From contig JADLAV010000009.1 in assembly GCA_020848075.1 (NCBI GenBank), positions 1-49,439 of the forward strand: 49,439 bases of DNA. Direction: 5' to 3'. This stretch comes from Burkholderiales bacterium (GTDB taxonomy: Bacteria; Pseudomonadota; Gammaproteobacteria; Burkholderiales; SG8-39). A program made the translations under genes and the position numbers. The notes beneath the pieces were generated by a model. It did not search any database. It saw nothing but the letters and a program-made list of their open reading frames with translations, and had not been told where the DNA came from. Positions 7,459 to 16,121 of this stretch are shown piece by piece; position 1 is the stretch's first letter; each line of letters opens with the position of its first letter.

Positions 7459-8595
7459 TCAGGCGGATACGACGGGAATGCCCGCCAGGCCCGACGGCGC
7501 ACGCGGGCGCGTGCCGTCGCGACGCAGGTATTCGCACACGTCGATCGCCACTGCCCCGCCGCCGTCGTCGAGCGCGAGCACCTCGTCGCCGACACCGATC
7601 GAGCAGCACGAGGGCGTCACGCGCACCGAGCGGCCGAGCCGCGCCGCGAGCGCGACGGTGCCGTCGCTCGGATGCGCGATGCCGTTCAACCCCGCCATCA
7701 CGGCATAGGCGTCGATCTCGACCTTGGCGCGCCCCGGGGGGCGCGCGCAGCCGAGGAGCACCGGAATGTCCGGGAGCGCCTCGCGCGCGTCCATGAAGAA
7801 GCGCCCGACCTCCCGGCCGCTCGGCACGGCGAATGGGCGCTTCGCCGGCGCGTAGAACGGCATGATCACCACGAGCACCACGGCCGCCGGCCGGTGGCGG
7901 CGGATCATCTCGAGCGCGTTCCACTCGCCGAGCAACCGCCCGAAGTGCAAACCGACGACGATGTGGGGCACCACCTTGAGCGACGTCCCGGTGAGATGGG
8001 CGAGCGAAGCCTCGAAGTCGGCGACCGGCCGCCGCAGGTGGTAGACCTGCGTCACCGTGTCCTGCGCGCCGATGATGTCCAGCATCGCCGCATCGATGCC
8101 GGACTCTTCGATGCGCCGGGCCTGGTCCCGCGTCACCAGGGCGGTGTGCATCGCGATCCGGAAGCGCGGGAACGCGTCCTTGATGCGGCGGATGGTCGGA
8201 AAGAACGGCCCGTACTCGACCTCGTCGCGGTGGTTCGAGCCGCCGGTGAGCAGCATGCCCTGCGCGCCCGCCGCGACCTGCTCGTTGACGACGCGCCACA
8301 GCGCATCCGGGGTGGTCGCGGGAATCATCGGCGCGAGCAGCTTCGCCTTGCAGTGGTCGCACTGCAGCTTGCACTCCGGGCCGGTGATCGAGATCGCGGG
8401 CCACGCGCTCTTGCCGCATCCCGCGATCTCGGAGGTCGCGTACGCCTTGAACGTCGGCACGTAGAAGTTGATCTCGCGCGCCGCGGTGCCGGGCAGCCGC
8501 GCGAAACGCGCCTCGAGCGCGCGCACGACCGCCGGATCGAACTCGGCGACTTCGAGCGCCTCGATGCCGGCGAGCGCGTCGACCCAGGCGGACAT
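7459..8595 (-). CDS. lipS1: Radical SAM protein of the LipS type, partner of the second LipS gene
   Basis: The 378-aa protein has a CX3CX2C radical SAM cluster motif (GPECKLQCDHCKAK, about 73-86) and the GLH/HP-type barrel strands expected for SAM radical enzymes. Extra cysteines lie at about 60 (AGCGKS), near 290 (GCARPPG) and as a CC pair near the C-terminus (TPSCCSIGVGDE), possible ligands for an auxiliary cluster that donates sulfur. It is placed directly after lbpA (stop of lbpA at 8596, start at 8595) and before sLpl. I infer that it and the gene at 2725-3918 share lipoyl sulfur insertion on LbpA; the 1/2 numbering is tentative. Confidence 0.78.
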   Translation of the reverse strand: MSAWVDALAGIEALEVAEFDPAVVRALEARFARLPGTAAREINFYVPTFKAYATSEIAGCGKSAWPAISITGPECKLQCDHCKAKLLAPMIPATTPDALWRVVNEQVAAGAQGMLLTGGSNHRDEVEYGPFFPTIRRIKDAFPRFRIAMHTALVTRDQARRIEESGIDAAMLDIIGAQDTVTQVYHLRRPVADFEASLAHLTGTSLKVVPHIVVGLHFGRLLGEWNALEMIRRHRPAAVVLVVIMPFYAPAKRPFAVPSGREVGRFFMDAREALPDIPVLLGCARPPGRAKVEIDAYAVMAGLNGIAHPSDGTVALAARLGRSVRVTPSCCSIGVGDEVLALDDGGGAVAIDVCEYLRRDGTRPRAPSGLAGIPVVSA

Positions 8596-9033
8596 TCAGC
8601 AGCCCGCGAACCCGTCGGCGTTCATCTTGGCCTCGAACTCCTTCGCGACGGCCGCGCCGGTCACGAGCGCTTCCGACTCCGCGTCCCAGTTCGACGGCTT
8701 CAGCTTGATGAGCCAGCCCTCGCCGTAGGGATCCTTGTTGATCGTGCCGGGCTTCGCCGTCACCGCGTCGTTGATCGCGATCACCTCGCCGGCGACCGGG
8801 GCCTTGACCGGCCCGACCCACTTGCCGGACTCGACGGTCGCGCAGGACTTGTTCAGATCGATGGCCCGGCCGACCTTCTTCGGCGTGTATGCGACCACCT
8901 CGCCCGCGAGCGCGCAGGCGTAGGCGGTCATGCCGACGGTGACCGCGCCGTCGGCCTCCTTGCGGGCCCAGACGTTGTTCTCGACGTTGTAGTACAGATC
9001 ATCCGGAAGGTTGCAGTTCTTCACCGATGCCAT
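8596..9033 (-). CDS. lbpA: Lipoate-binding protein LbpA (GcvH-like), copy 1
   Basis: LbpA is a dedicated GcvH-like carrier whose lipoyl group takes part in sHdr sulfur oxidation. The 145-aa protein has the hammerhead lipoyl fold with the modified lysine Lys71 in ATVESGKWVGPVKAPV, followed by GEVIAINDAVTAKPGTINKDPYGEGW as in GcvH. It carries Cys7, Cys40, Cys64 and the terminal Cys145 (FAGC), more cysteines than ordinary glycine-cleavage H proteins. AAGGGGG precedes the ATG. It abuts the radical SAM gene and lies near the sHdr genes; no gcvT or gcvP is nearby, which argues against glycine cleavage. Confidence 0.93.
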   Translation of the reverse strand: MASVKNCNLPDDLYYNVENNVWARKEADGAVTVGMTAYACALAGEVVAYTPKKVGRAIDLNKSCATVESGKWVGPVKAPVAGEVIAINDAVTAKPGTINKDPYGEGWLIKLKPSNWDAESEALVTGAAVAKEFEAKMNADGFAGC

Positions 9034-9125
9034 CGTGTCCCCCTTCGCGCGATCGTTACGGGCGGTCGTTCAGAAAACCTCTCGAACCACTATGCCGGCA
9101 CGTTCGCGCGAGCCATTGTCCTGGA

Positions 9126-9521
9126 TCAAAAAAACAGCACCTTATCAGAAGTCAGAATCATGTCGGCGAGCGCGCCGCCGCTCGAGACCTCGTCCACCTC
9201 GGGAATGAGATCGGCCTTGTCCATCTCGTAGCCGGGCAGCGCCGGCGTGCAGGCATGAAACCGCACCCCGGCCGCCTTGGCATCGCGCATGAATTCGATG
9301 ATCCGCTTGCCGCCCTCCATGGCGACGAGGTGCTCGGGCACCCCTTTGCGCACGAGCCGCACGCCTTCCATGGTGAAGAAGACCGTCACCCTCGCGTCCA
9401 TCGCCGCAAGCAGCGCGCCGATGTAGAACGGCGTGGCGCATCGGTGCGGGGTCGACGGCCCGCTCGTCATCACGATGACGACCGTCTTCTCGTCGTGGTC
9501 GACGAAGTCGCGCTCGGCCAC
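9126..9521 (-). CDS. dsrE: DsrE-family sulfurtransferase linked to sHdr
   Basis: A 131-aa single-domain DsrE-fold protein with VVIVMTSGPSTPHRCATPFYIG at the N-terminus, a hydrophobic strand DARVTVFFTMEG (about 43-54), the probable persulfide cysteine in FHACTPALPGYEM (about 84-96) and a C-terminal DKVLFF. A second cysteine (Cys27) occurs in PHRCATP. The GTG start at 9521 is preceded by GCGAGG at good distance. It lies between the two lbpA copies, which fits a role passing persulfide sulfur between TusA and sHdr/LbpA. The sequence alone does not fix the DsrE subtype. Confidence 0.88.
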   Translation of the reverse strand: MAERDFVDHDEKTVVIVMTSGPSTPHRCATPFYIGALLAAMDARVTVFFTMEGVRLVRKGVPEHLVAMEGGKRIIEFMRDAKAAGVRFHACTPALPGYEMDKADLIPEVDEVSSGGALADMILTSDKVLFF

Positions 9522-9577
9522 GGGCTAGCCTCGCAGGTCGCGCGCACGAGCGCCGGTCGCGCCGTGGCCGGGCGGGC

Positions 9578-10024
9578 TCATGACGCGACGCGCTTGCACT
9601 GAATGTCGTCCCGCCGGACCCGCTCGCAGAAGCCGGCCTCGGCGGCCGCTCCCGTCAGCAGCCCTTGCAGCGCCTCCGCGACCGGCCGGCTCGGCCTCAC
9701 CCGCGCCACCCAGTGGAGGTACGGATCGCGATTGAGCAGGCTGGGATCGTCGAGGACGGCCTTGTTGCCGGTCTCGATCACGCAGTCGAAGGGATTCGGC
9801 ACGGGGCCGGCCCACTTGCCCGTCTCCACCGTCGCGACCGGCTTGCCCTTGGGCCGGATCGCGCCGGGCCGGCGCACGCGCACGTGCAGCACCTTGCCGG
9901 CGATCGTCTGCGAGATGTCGGTCATGCCCACCAAAACCGTTCCGTCGTTCTCCGGCCGCACCCAGATCTGGTAGTCGCTGTCGTAGTAGAGCTCCGGGCG
10001 GAACTCGCAGCCGTTGCACTGCAT
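9578..10024 (-). CDS. lbpA2: Second GcvH-like lipoate-binding protein (LbpA copy 2)
   Basis: The 148-aa protein keeps the lipoyl lysine, Lys70 in ATVETGKWAGPVPNP, and the H-protein core (ILVGMTDISQTIAGKV-type strands near 30-48). It differs strongly from copy 1 outside the core. It begins MQCNGC, a CX2C pair at the extreme N-terminus, and has two further cysteines near the C-terminus (GFCERVRRDDIQCKR). These four cysteines could bind a metal or take part in sulfur relay; that is inference. It lies directly after hdrB2 (122 bp gap) and before dsrE. No good ribosome site was seen before the ATG. Two divergent LbpA copies occur in several sHdr loci. Confidence 0.88.
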   Translation of the reverse strand: MQCNGCEFRPELYYDSDYQIWVRPENDGTVLVGMTDISQTIAGKVLHVRVRRPGAIRPKGKPVATVETGKWAGPVPNPFDCVIETGNKAVLDDPSLLNRDPYLHWVARVRPSRPVAEALQGLLTGAAAEAGFCERVRRDDIQCKRVAS

Positions 10025-10146
10025 CTGAGCGGCAGGTTGGAGTTGAGGCGCGAGGACCGGAAGATACCAGATGCCCGGGCCGGAATCCGCGCCGGACCCG
10101 CCTCGCCCTCCCGCCCGCGCCTAGACGCCCGCGTCGTGCGCCTCGC

Positions 10147-11058
10147 TCAGAGGATGCCCTTCTCGTGCAGCAGATCCAGCGAGTCCGAGATGTTCTCGTG
10201 GATCGCGAGCTTGCGGGCCGACAGCCCGAGCGCGAGCCCGAGGAGCTGGGTGAAGTAGATCACCTTGACGTTCGTCTTGATCCCGAACTCCGTTTCCGCC
10301 CGGATCTGGTGCAGCTCGAGACCGGAGTGGCAAGTCGGGCATTCGGTCGCGATGACCTCGGCGCCGCACTCGTCGGCCGCCTGCAGGAGGTTCAGCACGA
10401 GCTGCGTCGAGGTGTCGGAGTCGGAGAGCGTGTGCGCCCCGCCGCAGCAGGCGGTCTTGAGCGGATACTCGACGTTCACTGCGCCGGCGGCGGCGAGCAG
10501 ATCGTCCATGAAGTGCGGCGCGTGGCTCGATTCGGATCCCGGCCCCTGGTCCTTCTCGGGGAAGATCTGCCGCGGCCGCGTGTACATGCAGCCGTAGTAG
10601 TTCGCGATCTTGATCCCCTTGAGGGAGTGCTTGATGCGCGCCTTCAGCCCTTCCGGCCCGAGCTCCTCCATCAGCCATTCGAGCAGATGGATGGTACGCA
10701 CGTCGCCCTTGTAGACCGGATCGTCGGCCTTCCGGGCGAGGCTCTGCACGGTGTCCATCGCCTCGGACGAGGTCGCGCACTCGTACTCCGTCGTCTTGAG
10801 GGCGTGGTAGCAGCCGTTGCACGGCGCCATCACCGTGTCGCAGCCCATCTTCTCCCCGGCGATCGCCATGTTGCGCGCCGACATGTAGGTCTGCAGCATC
10901 GGATGGATGTTCTTCACCTCCATCGCGCCGCAGCAGTTCCAGTCCTCCACCTCGACCATCTCCAGGCCGAGCGCGTCGACCAGCGCCCGCGTCGAGCGGT
11001 CATACGGGCCGCCCGATCCTTCGAGCGCGCAGCCGGGGTAATAAGCAACCTTCGCCAT
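10147..11058 (-). CDS. hdrB2: sHdr subunit HdrB2, CCG-domain protein
   Basis: HdrB-type subunits hold noncubane [4Fe-4S] clusters in CCG domains and are the likely site of disulfide or persulfide chemistry. The 303-aa protein has both CCG domains complete. The first has YYPGC (about 6-10), WNCCGA and APCNGCYHA; the second has YYGCMY, TACCGGAH and ATECPTCHSG. The start at 11058 (MAKVAYYPGC) is supported by GAGG and by alignment with HdrB proteins; an upstream in-frame start would add an arginine-rich stretch. It is the sixth gene of the sHdr set, 31 bp after hdrC2. Confidence 0.93.
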   Translation of the reverse strand: MAKVAYYPGCALEGSGGPYDRSTRALVDALGLEMVEVEDWNCCGAMEVKNIHPMLQTYMSARNMAIAGEKMGCDTVMAPCNGCYHALKTTEYECATSSEAMDTVQSLARKADDPVYKGDVRTIHLLEWLMEELGPEGLKARIKHSLKGIKIANYYGCMYTRPRQIFPEKDQGPGSESSHAPHFMDDLLAAAGAVNVEYPLKTACCGGAHTLSDSDTSTQLVLNLLQAADECGAEVIATECPTCHSGLELHQIRAETEFGIKTNVKVIYFTQLLGLALGLSARKLAIHENISDSLDLLHEKGIL

Positions 11059-11089
11059 CCGTGACCTCGAACGACTCAATCGGTTTCGA

Positions 11090-11881
11090 TCAATGCGCGC
11101 GCGCCGCGATCTTCGCGTGCGCGGCCCGCTTCTGCTCCTCGACGTACTCGCGCAGCACCTCGCCCGTGCGGCCCCAGGAGCGCGTGCGCGGGCGAAACAC
11201 CATCGCCCAGCCCATCTTGAGGCCCTGCCTCATCGGCAGGCGCGCGAGGAATTTGCCGAGCTCGCCGCGCCGCAGGAGATGGATCTTGTTCATCCGCTCG
11301 ATCATGACCCGCAGCCAGCCGGCCCGCAGCATGCCGCCGATGCTCTGCCCAGTCTGCCGGAAGAAGTTGAACATCACCTCGGTGTCCTCGATGCGCCCGC
11401 GCTCGAGACACTGCCGGGTGAACTCCTCGTCGAAGACCGTCGACTTCGACTTCGGCGTGTGGCCCTCCATCTCGAGCCAGTGCGCGAGCGCCTTCATCAC
11501 GCCCTCGGGGCGCACGTCCTTCGGGCAGATGTTGGTGCACTTGTTGCACGACACGCACTGCCAGATGATGTCCTTGTCCTTGACGATCTCGCTCTTGAAC
11601 CCGAGGTTCGTCAGGTAGATCCAGTAGCGCGGGTTGAAGTCGGTATTGATCGCGTACATCGTGCACGAGTTCGTGCACGAGCCGCATTGCCAGCAGCGGT
11701 GCACGTTGTCGCCGCCCGGCAGCGCCTGGATCGTCTTGTAGAAATCCGGATCGTAGTCGGTCATGGTCCGCGGCAGGACCATCGTGTTCCAGTGACCGGA
11801 CACGTCCACCCCGTCCACCACGAGGTTGTCGGTCTGCAGGAGCTGCTTCGGATCGATCAGCGTCTTTTCATGTATCGGCAT
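11090..11881 (-). CDS. hdrC2: sHdr subunit HdrC2, two [4Fe-4S] ferredoxin-like protein
   Basis: This subunit passes electrons within the sHdr complex. The 263-aa protein carries two cluster motifs: CWQCGSCTNSCTMYAI (about 60-75), where the usual Cys-Pro is Cys-Thr, and CVSCNKCTNICPKDVRPEG (about 108-126). A helical C-terminal half follows, with an arginine-rich stretch near residues 200-235. Its start overlaps the 3' end of the hyp gene by 14 bp, implying translational coupling. hdrB2 follows 31 bp downstream. Confidence 0.93.
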   Translation of the reverse strand: MPIHEKTLIDPKQLLQTDNLVVDGVDVSGHWNTMVLPRTMTDYDPDFYKTIQALPGGDNVHRCWQCGSCTNSCTMYAINTDFNPRYWIYLTNLGFKSEIVKDKDIIWQCVSCNKCTNICPKDVRPEGVMKALAHWLEMEGHTPKSKSTVFDEEFTRQCLERGRIEDTEVMFNFFRQTGQSIGGMLRAGWLRVMIERMNKIHLLRRGELGKFLARLPMRQGLKMGWAMVFRPRTRSWGRTGEVLREYVEEQKRAAHAKIAARAH

Positions 11882-12740
11882 GCCAGGTGCTCCGTTTCAC
11901 TCGCGACTTTCCTCCGCGCCGCTCGGGCTCGATGCCGAGCAGCTTCTTCATGCTCTCCTCCGGGCCGCCCGAGCGGGTGAAGTCCGAGCCCAGCACGCCG
12001 CCCGTCATGGCGCGGAAGTAGTGCGCGTAGGCGGCGGCCTGCACGAGATCGACCCAGAACGGGACGTCGCGGTAGATCCCCTGCGCCTCGACCCCGGCGG
12101 CAATCCAGCGGCGGGCCGCCTCGAAGGTCTCCGGGCGGGCGTCGAGCGCGAGGCGGCTCGTCGACGCCGCACCGGGCACGAACTCGCGCAGCGCGCCGCT
12201 CGTGGTCGCGTCATCCCACACCCAGCGCGCCATCAGCGGATAGCGCACCGGGTCGGCGAAATGCAGCACCTCGGCCGCAAGATCGTGCGCCGCACGACGC
12301 AGGCGCGCGGCGCGGGCCCTCGCCTCGCGCCCCTCGCCGTCGCGGATCGGCAGGCGTGCAACGAAGTCGTGCATGCGCGTTCCGAGCGGCGCGCTGCCGT
12401 AGAGCAACTCGCGCAGCGCCGCGGCCGCGCTCGCTGCGCCCATTTCGGCGAGCACCGGGAAGAGCTTGCGCCGCGCGGTGAACACGGCGCCGAGCAGTGC
12501 CTCGATGCCCGCCTCGTCGAGCGCCTCGATCGCGTCCTCGGCGAGAAGGCCGCCGAACAGGCGCCGCTTGGCCTCCAGGCTCTCCAGATACACCGCCACG
12601 CCGCCGTCCGCTTGCGCGGCTTCGAGGAGCGTGGTCAGGTGCTGGCGGAGCAGCCCCTCATCGAACGCGACCGGCAAGGCCGCGGGCTCGATCGGGTCGC
12701 GCGCGCGAGTCCGCTCAGGCTGCTTTGGGTGCCAGAGCAT
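11868..12740 (-). CDS. sHdr-associated conserved protein 'Hyp'
   Basis: In sHdr operons an uncharacterised protein regularly lies between hdrA and hdrC2, and this gene holds exactly that place. The 290-aa product is largely helical, alanine/arginine-rich, without cysteine motif, signal peptide or TM segment. Aromatic-rich segments such as FWVDLVQAAAYAHYF (about 228-242) are the most distinctive. It overlaps hdrA by 26 bp upstream and hdrC2 by 14 bp downstream, so the three are translationally linked. Its function is unknown; a structural role in the complex is a reasonable guess from synteny. Confidence 0.88.
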   Translation of the reverse strand: MLWHPKQPERTRARDPIEPAALPVAFDEGLLRQHLTTLLEAAQADGGVAVYLESLEAKRRLFGGLLAEDAIEALDEAGIEALLGAVFTARRKLFPVLAEMGAASAAAALRELLYGSAPLGTRMHDFVARLPIRDGEGREARARAARLRRAAHDLAAEVLHFADPVRYPLMARWVWDDATTSGALREFVPGAASTSRLALDARPETFEAARRWIAAGVEAQGIYRDVPFWVDLVQAAAYAHYFRAMTGGVLGSDFTRSGGPEESMKKLLGIEPERRGGKSRVKRSTWHADT

Positions 12741-13767
12741 TCAGGTCGCCCACCGCCCGCATCGCCATCGCGAGACCGTGCGAGATGCAGGTATCGATGT
12801 CCTCCGGCGCGAGCGCGGCGCCGCCGACGTAGACGCCCGGTCGCGTGCTCGCGAAGGTGCTCGTGTAGTGCTCGCCGCGCTCGAGGAAACCGTGCTGCTC
12901 GAGGCCGACGCCGAACACTTTCGCGATCTCGGGATTCTCCTCGTTCGGATCCATGCCGATCGCGTGCACCACCAGGTCGAAGGCGATCATGATCGGGCGC
13001 TTCACCAGCGTGTCTTCGCCCTTGACGAGCAGGCGCTTGCCGTCCGGCGCGACGGTCACCTCGGCGATGCGCGCCTTGACGAACTTGGTCCTGAACTCCT
13101 CCTGCGACTTCCAGTAGAACTTGTCCTCGTAGAGGCCGAAGGTGCGGATGTCCATGTAGTAGATGAAGACATCGGTCGAGGGCGAGAGCTCCTTGATCTC
13201 CATCGCCAGGTTCGTGGACACGGTGCAGCAGATCTTCGAGCACCACTCGCGGCCGATCTGGCGGTCGCGCGAGCCGACGCAGAGCAGGATGCAGACGCGC
13301 TCCGGCGTCCGGCCGTCCGACGGGCAGGCGATCTTGCCCGCGCCGACCATCTGCTCGACCTGGGTCGTCGTCACCACGTCGGGGTAGGTGCCGAAGCCCC
13401 ACTCCGGCTTGTTGATCGCGTCGAAGTGGGTGAAGCCGGTCCCGAGGATGACCGCGCCCGCTTGCACCGTCTTGCCGTTGGCGAGCGTTGCCGTGAAGTT
13501 GCCGCGCTCGCCGTCGAGCTTCGTCACCTTCGTCCCCTTGTGGATCTCGACCAGCTTCGCGTCCTCGACGCGCTTCACCATCCGCCCGATCGCATCCTTC
13601 GCCCATTCCCCCGACGGGACGAGCTTGGCGTAGCGAGAGAGGATCGGCGCGCCGCCGAGGACGCTCTCCTTCTCCACGAGGACGACACGCCGGCCGATCG
13701 ACGCGACGCCGTGCGCTGCCGCCAGCCCGGTCGGGCCGGCGCCTACGACGAGGACTGCATCAGACAT
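12715..13767 (-). CDS. hdrA: sHdr flavoprotein subunit HdrA
   Basis: HdrA binds FAD and an iron-sulfur cluster and is the electron hub of the complex. The 350-aa protein starts with a dinucleotide-binding motif VVGAGPTGLAAAHG (about 7-20). It has the HdrA cysteine region CVGSRDRQIGREWCSKICC (about 156-174) and ends with YVGGAALAPEDIDTCISHG (about 317-335). It is much shorter than methanogen HdrA, lacking the extra ferredoxin domains, as is typical for sHdrA. The ATG at 13767 follows GGAG at 7 nt; longer in-frame sequence upstream is rejected because it is arginine-rich and lies in the gap to hdrB1. Confidence 0.93.
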   Translation of the reverse strand: MSDAVLVVGAGPTGLAAAHGVASIGRRVVLVEKESVLGGAPILSRYAKLVPSGEWAKDAIGRMVKRVEDAKLVEIHKGTKVTKLDGERGNFTATLANGKTVQAGAVILGTGFTHFDAINKPEWGFGTYPDVVTTTQVEQMVGAGKIACPSDGRTPERVCILLCVGSRDRQIGREWCSKICCTVSTNLAMEIKELSPSTDVFIYYMDIRTFGLYEDKFYWKSQEEFRTKFVKARIAEVTVAPDGKRLLVKGEDTLVKRPIMIAFDLVVHAIGMDPNEENPEIAKVFGVGLEQHGFLERGEHYTSTFASTRPGVYVGGAALAPEDIDTCISHGLAMAMRAVGDLNALAPKAA

Positions 13768-13892
13768 CACTGGGCTCCAGAAAGGATGAAACGCGATTGA
13801 TCGAAACCGAAGCGCGAAGCGCGCACCGGCGCCGGGCGAACCAGGCCTGCCGGCGCCCCGCCGAGGCGCCGCGCGCCGCACGCTTCACGACG

Positions 13893-15242
13893 TCATGCCA
13901 CCATGCTCATGGCGAGCTTCGGATCGTACAGATACTCGATCTTTCCGGCCTTGACCTGCTCGAGGTATTCCTCGAACCGCTTCTTCGACTCGGCCCAGGA
14001 GATGCCCATCTTCTCGACGACATCCTCGCAGGGGCTCGCGTGCCACTGCAGCTGGACGATCTTCAGCGGGTCGGCGCCGCACGCCAGGGCGGCGAACTGG
14101 ATGTCGGCCATGATCGGCATCGAGTACTGCTGCTCGTGCGCCTTGCCGATCCACTGGTTCTTGTCCATCGTCGTGACGCAGCCGGTGTCGTTCGTGAGCA
14201 TCACGTCCGCCTTCGCCTCCACCTGGGCGATCTTGATCTTGCGGTCGATCGTGAACGAGCGCGTGAACTCGCGCTCCGAGATGATGTGGCGGAAGCCGAA
14301 CCCGCAGCAGTCGTACCAGGTCGAGTAGTCGATCACCTGGGCGCCAAGCGCCATTGCGATCCCGGTGGCGGTCGCGGCCCGGTTGCCGCCGAGCACCTCC
14401 GGATCGTAGATCGCGTCCTCGTGCACCATCTTCGAATAATGGCAGGCCATGTGCACCACGACCCGCATCTTCGACACGTCGTACTTCTGCAGCTTCGCGG
14501 CGATGTCCTTGCGCATCACGTGCACCCACTCGGAGTAGTGCACGACCTCCTCCGGGATCACGATCTTGCCGTCGACCAGGCGGCCGAGCTTGGCCAGGAT
14601 CTTCTTCACGCGCTCGCGCAGCTCGGCCGATTCGATCAGGTACTTGCGGATCTCCTTGTAGTTGCCGAACGACGTGCCGCAGTGGACGAGCGGGAAGAAG
14701 TACCCCGCATCGTGCCCCAGGCGCTTGCCGGATACGTAGGCCTGATGAAAGTTGCGCAGGAAGACCGCCGCGAGCGACTCGACGTTCCCGATCCCCGAAC
14801 CGTGGTAGTTCCACGCCGTGCAGGAGGTCTGGTCGGTCTCGTCCAGGTAGTCCCTGCCCGGCGCCATGCCGAGGCCGTTCATCGTCCAGAGGAGCGAGGT
14901 CGGGTAGCCGGGGATGTTGCCGCACTGACCGCACGATTTGTGATGCCACAGCCGCGTCGTCGGGATCTTCTTGTCCCAGCCGAACAGCGTCTTCACCATG
15001 CGCGGCTCGTGGGCGTCGGTGACCCGGTGGACGATGATCTCGCCCTCCTTCTCCAGCTCCCACATGTGCTCGCGGACATCATCCATGCGCTCGCCGAGGT
15101 CGACGGTCCGCCGGTCCACGCGCTTGCGCACCCAGTCCGTCGCCCGCTCGGCCTCCTCGGGCGAGAGGTTCGTCGGCTGAAAGAATGCGCCATGGCCGGC
15201 GATGCCGCGCGGCTCGTCGGTCGGGTTCGTCGGATTGGTCAT
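13893..15242 (-). CDS. hdrB1: sHdr subunit HdrB1
   Basis: The 449-aa protein is an HdrB-like subunit with an N-terminal extension of about 90 residues. Cysteine groups visible are HKSCGQCGN (about 98-106), TSCTAWNYHGSG, VHCGTSFGNYK, HMACHYSK, YDCCGFGFRH (about 324-333) and DTGCVTTMDKN. The C-terminal CCG domain looks intact, while the N-terminal one departs from the classic CCG pattern. Related sHdrB1 proteins are of this kind, so I see no sign of damage. It starts MTNPTNPTDEP; a gap of 125 bp separates it from hdrA. The final ACGADP region and C-terminal helix (ESKKRFEEYLEQVKAGK) are also HdrB-like. Confidence 0.92.
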   Translation of the reverse strand: MTNPTNPTDEPRGIAGHGAFFQPTNLSPEEAERATDWVRKRVDRRTVDLGERMDDVREHMWELEKEGEIIVHRVTDAHEPRMVKTLFGWDKKIPTTRLWHHKSCGQCGNIPGYPTSLLWTMNGLGMAPGRDYLDETDQTSCTAWNYHGSGIGNVESLAAVFLRNFHQAYVSGKRLGHDAGYFFPLVHCGTSFGNYKEIRKYLIESAELRERVKKILAKLGRLVDGKIVIPEEVVHYSEWVHVMRKDIAAKLQKYDVSKMRVVVHMACHYSKMVHEDAIYDPEVLGGNRAATATGIAMALGAQVIDYSTWYDCCGFGFRHIISEREFTRSFTIDRKIKIAQVEAKADVMLTNDTGCVTTMDKNQWIGKAHEQQYSMPIMADIQFAALACGADPLKIVQLQWHASPCEDVVEKMGISWAESKKRFEEYLEQVKAGKIEYLYDPKLAMSMVA

Positions 15243-15315
15243 CTGATTCGCTCCTGGTTTCCGTCTGGCAGTTGTCTCGGCCGAAGTCGCCCCGGCTGTC
15301 CTGCCCGGGACGCCC

Positions 15316-16011
15316 TCAGTCGTCGTTCTTCTCGTCCGCGTGCTCTTCCAGCCAGTCTTCGTAGTCTTCGCGCTTCTCCTCGATGAAGTCCACGATCACG
15401 TCGAACAGGTTCTCGTCCATCGTCTCGAGCTGCTTCATCACGCCGGTCATCTCCCAGATGGTGTACATCTCGACCGACGTCTTGAGGGAGACCTCCCACG
15501 CCGTCTCCGTGGTCTGCAGCGTCTTCACCGGGATCGCCTTGCGCAGGACCTTGAGGTCGCCCTCCACCTTCTGGATGTTGGGACCCCAGTCGGGGAAGTG
15601 GTCGGGCTGGATCATGTCCGCCGAGAGCTGGTTGCCCGTGGTGATGAGCTTCAGCATCACGCGGCCGAACGGCCGCAGCACGTCCTTCGCCGACTGCATG
15701 CCGTGCTTGATCGCCACCTCGCGCATGATGGAGACGAGGCCGCCGGGCGAGTTCTTGAAGGGGCACCGCGCGGCGCAGGTCATGCACTGGGCGCAGGCCC
15801 AGATCTTCTCCTGCATCGCGTCGTAGATCTGCTCGACGTTCTCCGTCCACAGCAGCTGGACGATCTCGCGCGGGCTGTAGTCGTAGAACTGCGCCGACGG
15901 GCAAGTGGCCGTGCAGATGCCACAGTTGAGGCACCCGTTCAGCTCGTGGTCGAAGCGGAAGTCGGACTTGATGTCCTCGTACATCTCCGCCATCTCGGCA
16001 TAGGTCGCCAT
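15316..16011 (-). CDS. hdrC1: sHdr subunit HdrC1
   Basis: A 231-aa ferredoxin-like electron-transfer subunit. Two [4Fe-4S] motifs are complete: CLNCGICTATCPSAQF (about 27-42) and CAQCMTCAARCPFKNS (about 72-87). A long acidic helical C-terminal half follows, ending EKNDD. GGAG precedes the ATG. It is the first hdr gene, 73 bp upstream of hdrB1, and is separated from tusA by about 265 bp that hold an inverted pair of dispersed repeats. Confidence 0.93.
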   Translation of the reverse strand: MATYAEMAEMYEDIKSDFRFDHELNGCLNCGICTATCPSAQFYDYSPREIVQLLWTENVEQIYDAMQEKIWACAQCMTCAARCPFKNSPGGLVSIMREVAIKHGMQSAKDVLRPFGRVMLKLITTGNQLSADMIQPDHFPDWGPNIQKVEGDLKVLRKAIPVKTLQTTETAWEVSLKTSVEMYTIWEMTGVMKQLETMDENLFDVIVDFIEEKREDYEDWLEEHADEKNDD

Positions 16012-16121
16012 CTTTGTCTCCGCATGTCCGCCCGGATCCCGCGTTATCCGGGTTGCACGAACTTGCCATCCGCATCGCGCGGGAACCGCGCGGCTCGCCC
16101 TTTCGGGGAACCTCTGATTCG

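Noticed and set aside
8596-10024. GcvH of the glycine cleavage system
   Set aside because: No gcvT or gcvP nearby; both copies sit among sHdr and lipoate-assembly genes, so LbpA is the better call.
11081-13809. 14-bp inverted repeat CGGTTTCGATCAAT at 11081-11094 and 13796-13809 flanking hdrA-hyp-hdrC2
   Set aside because: A few exact 14-bp inverted pairs are expected by chance in a window this size, and no other sign of a mobile unit is seen.
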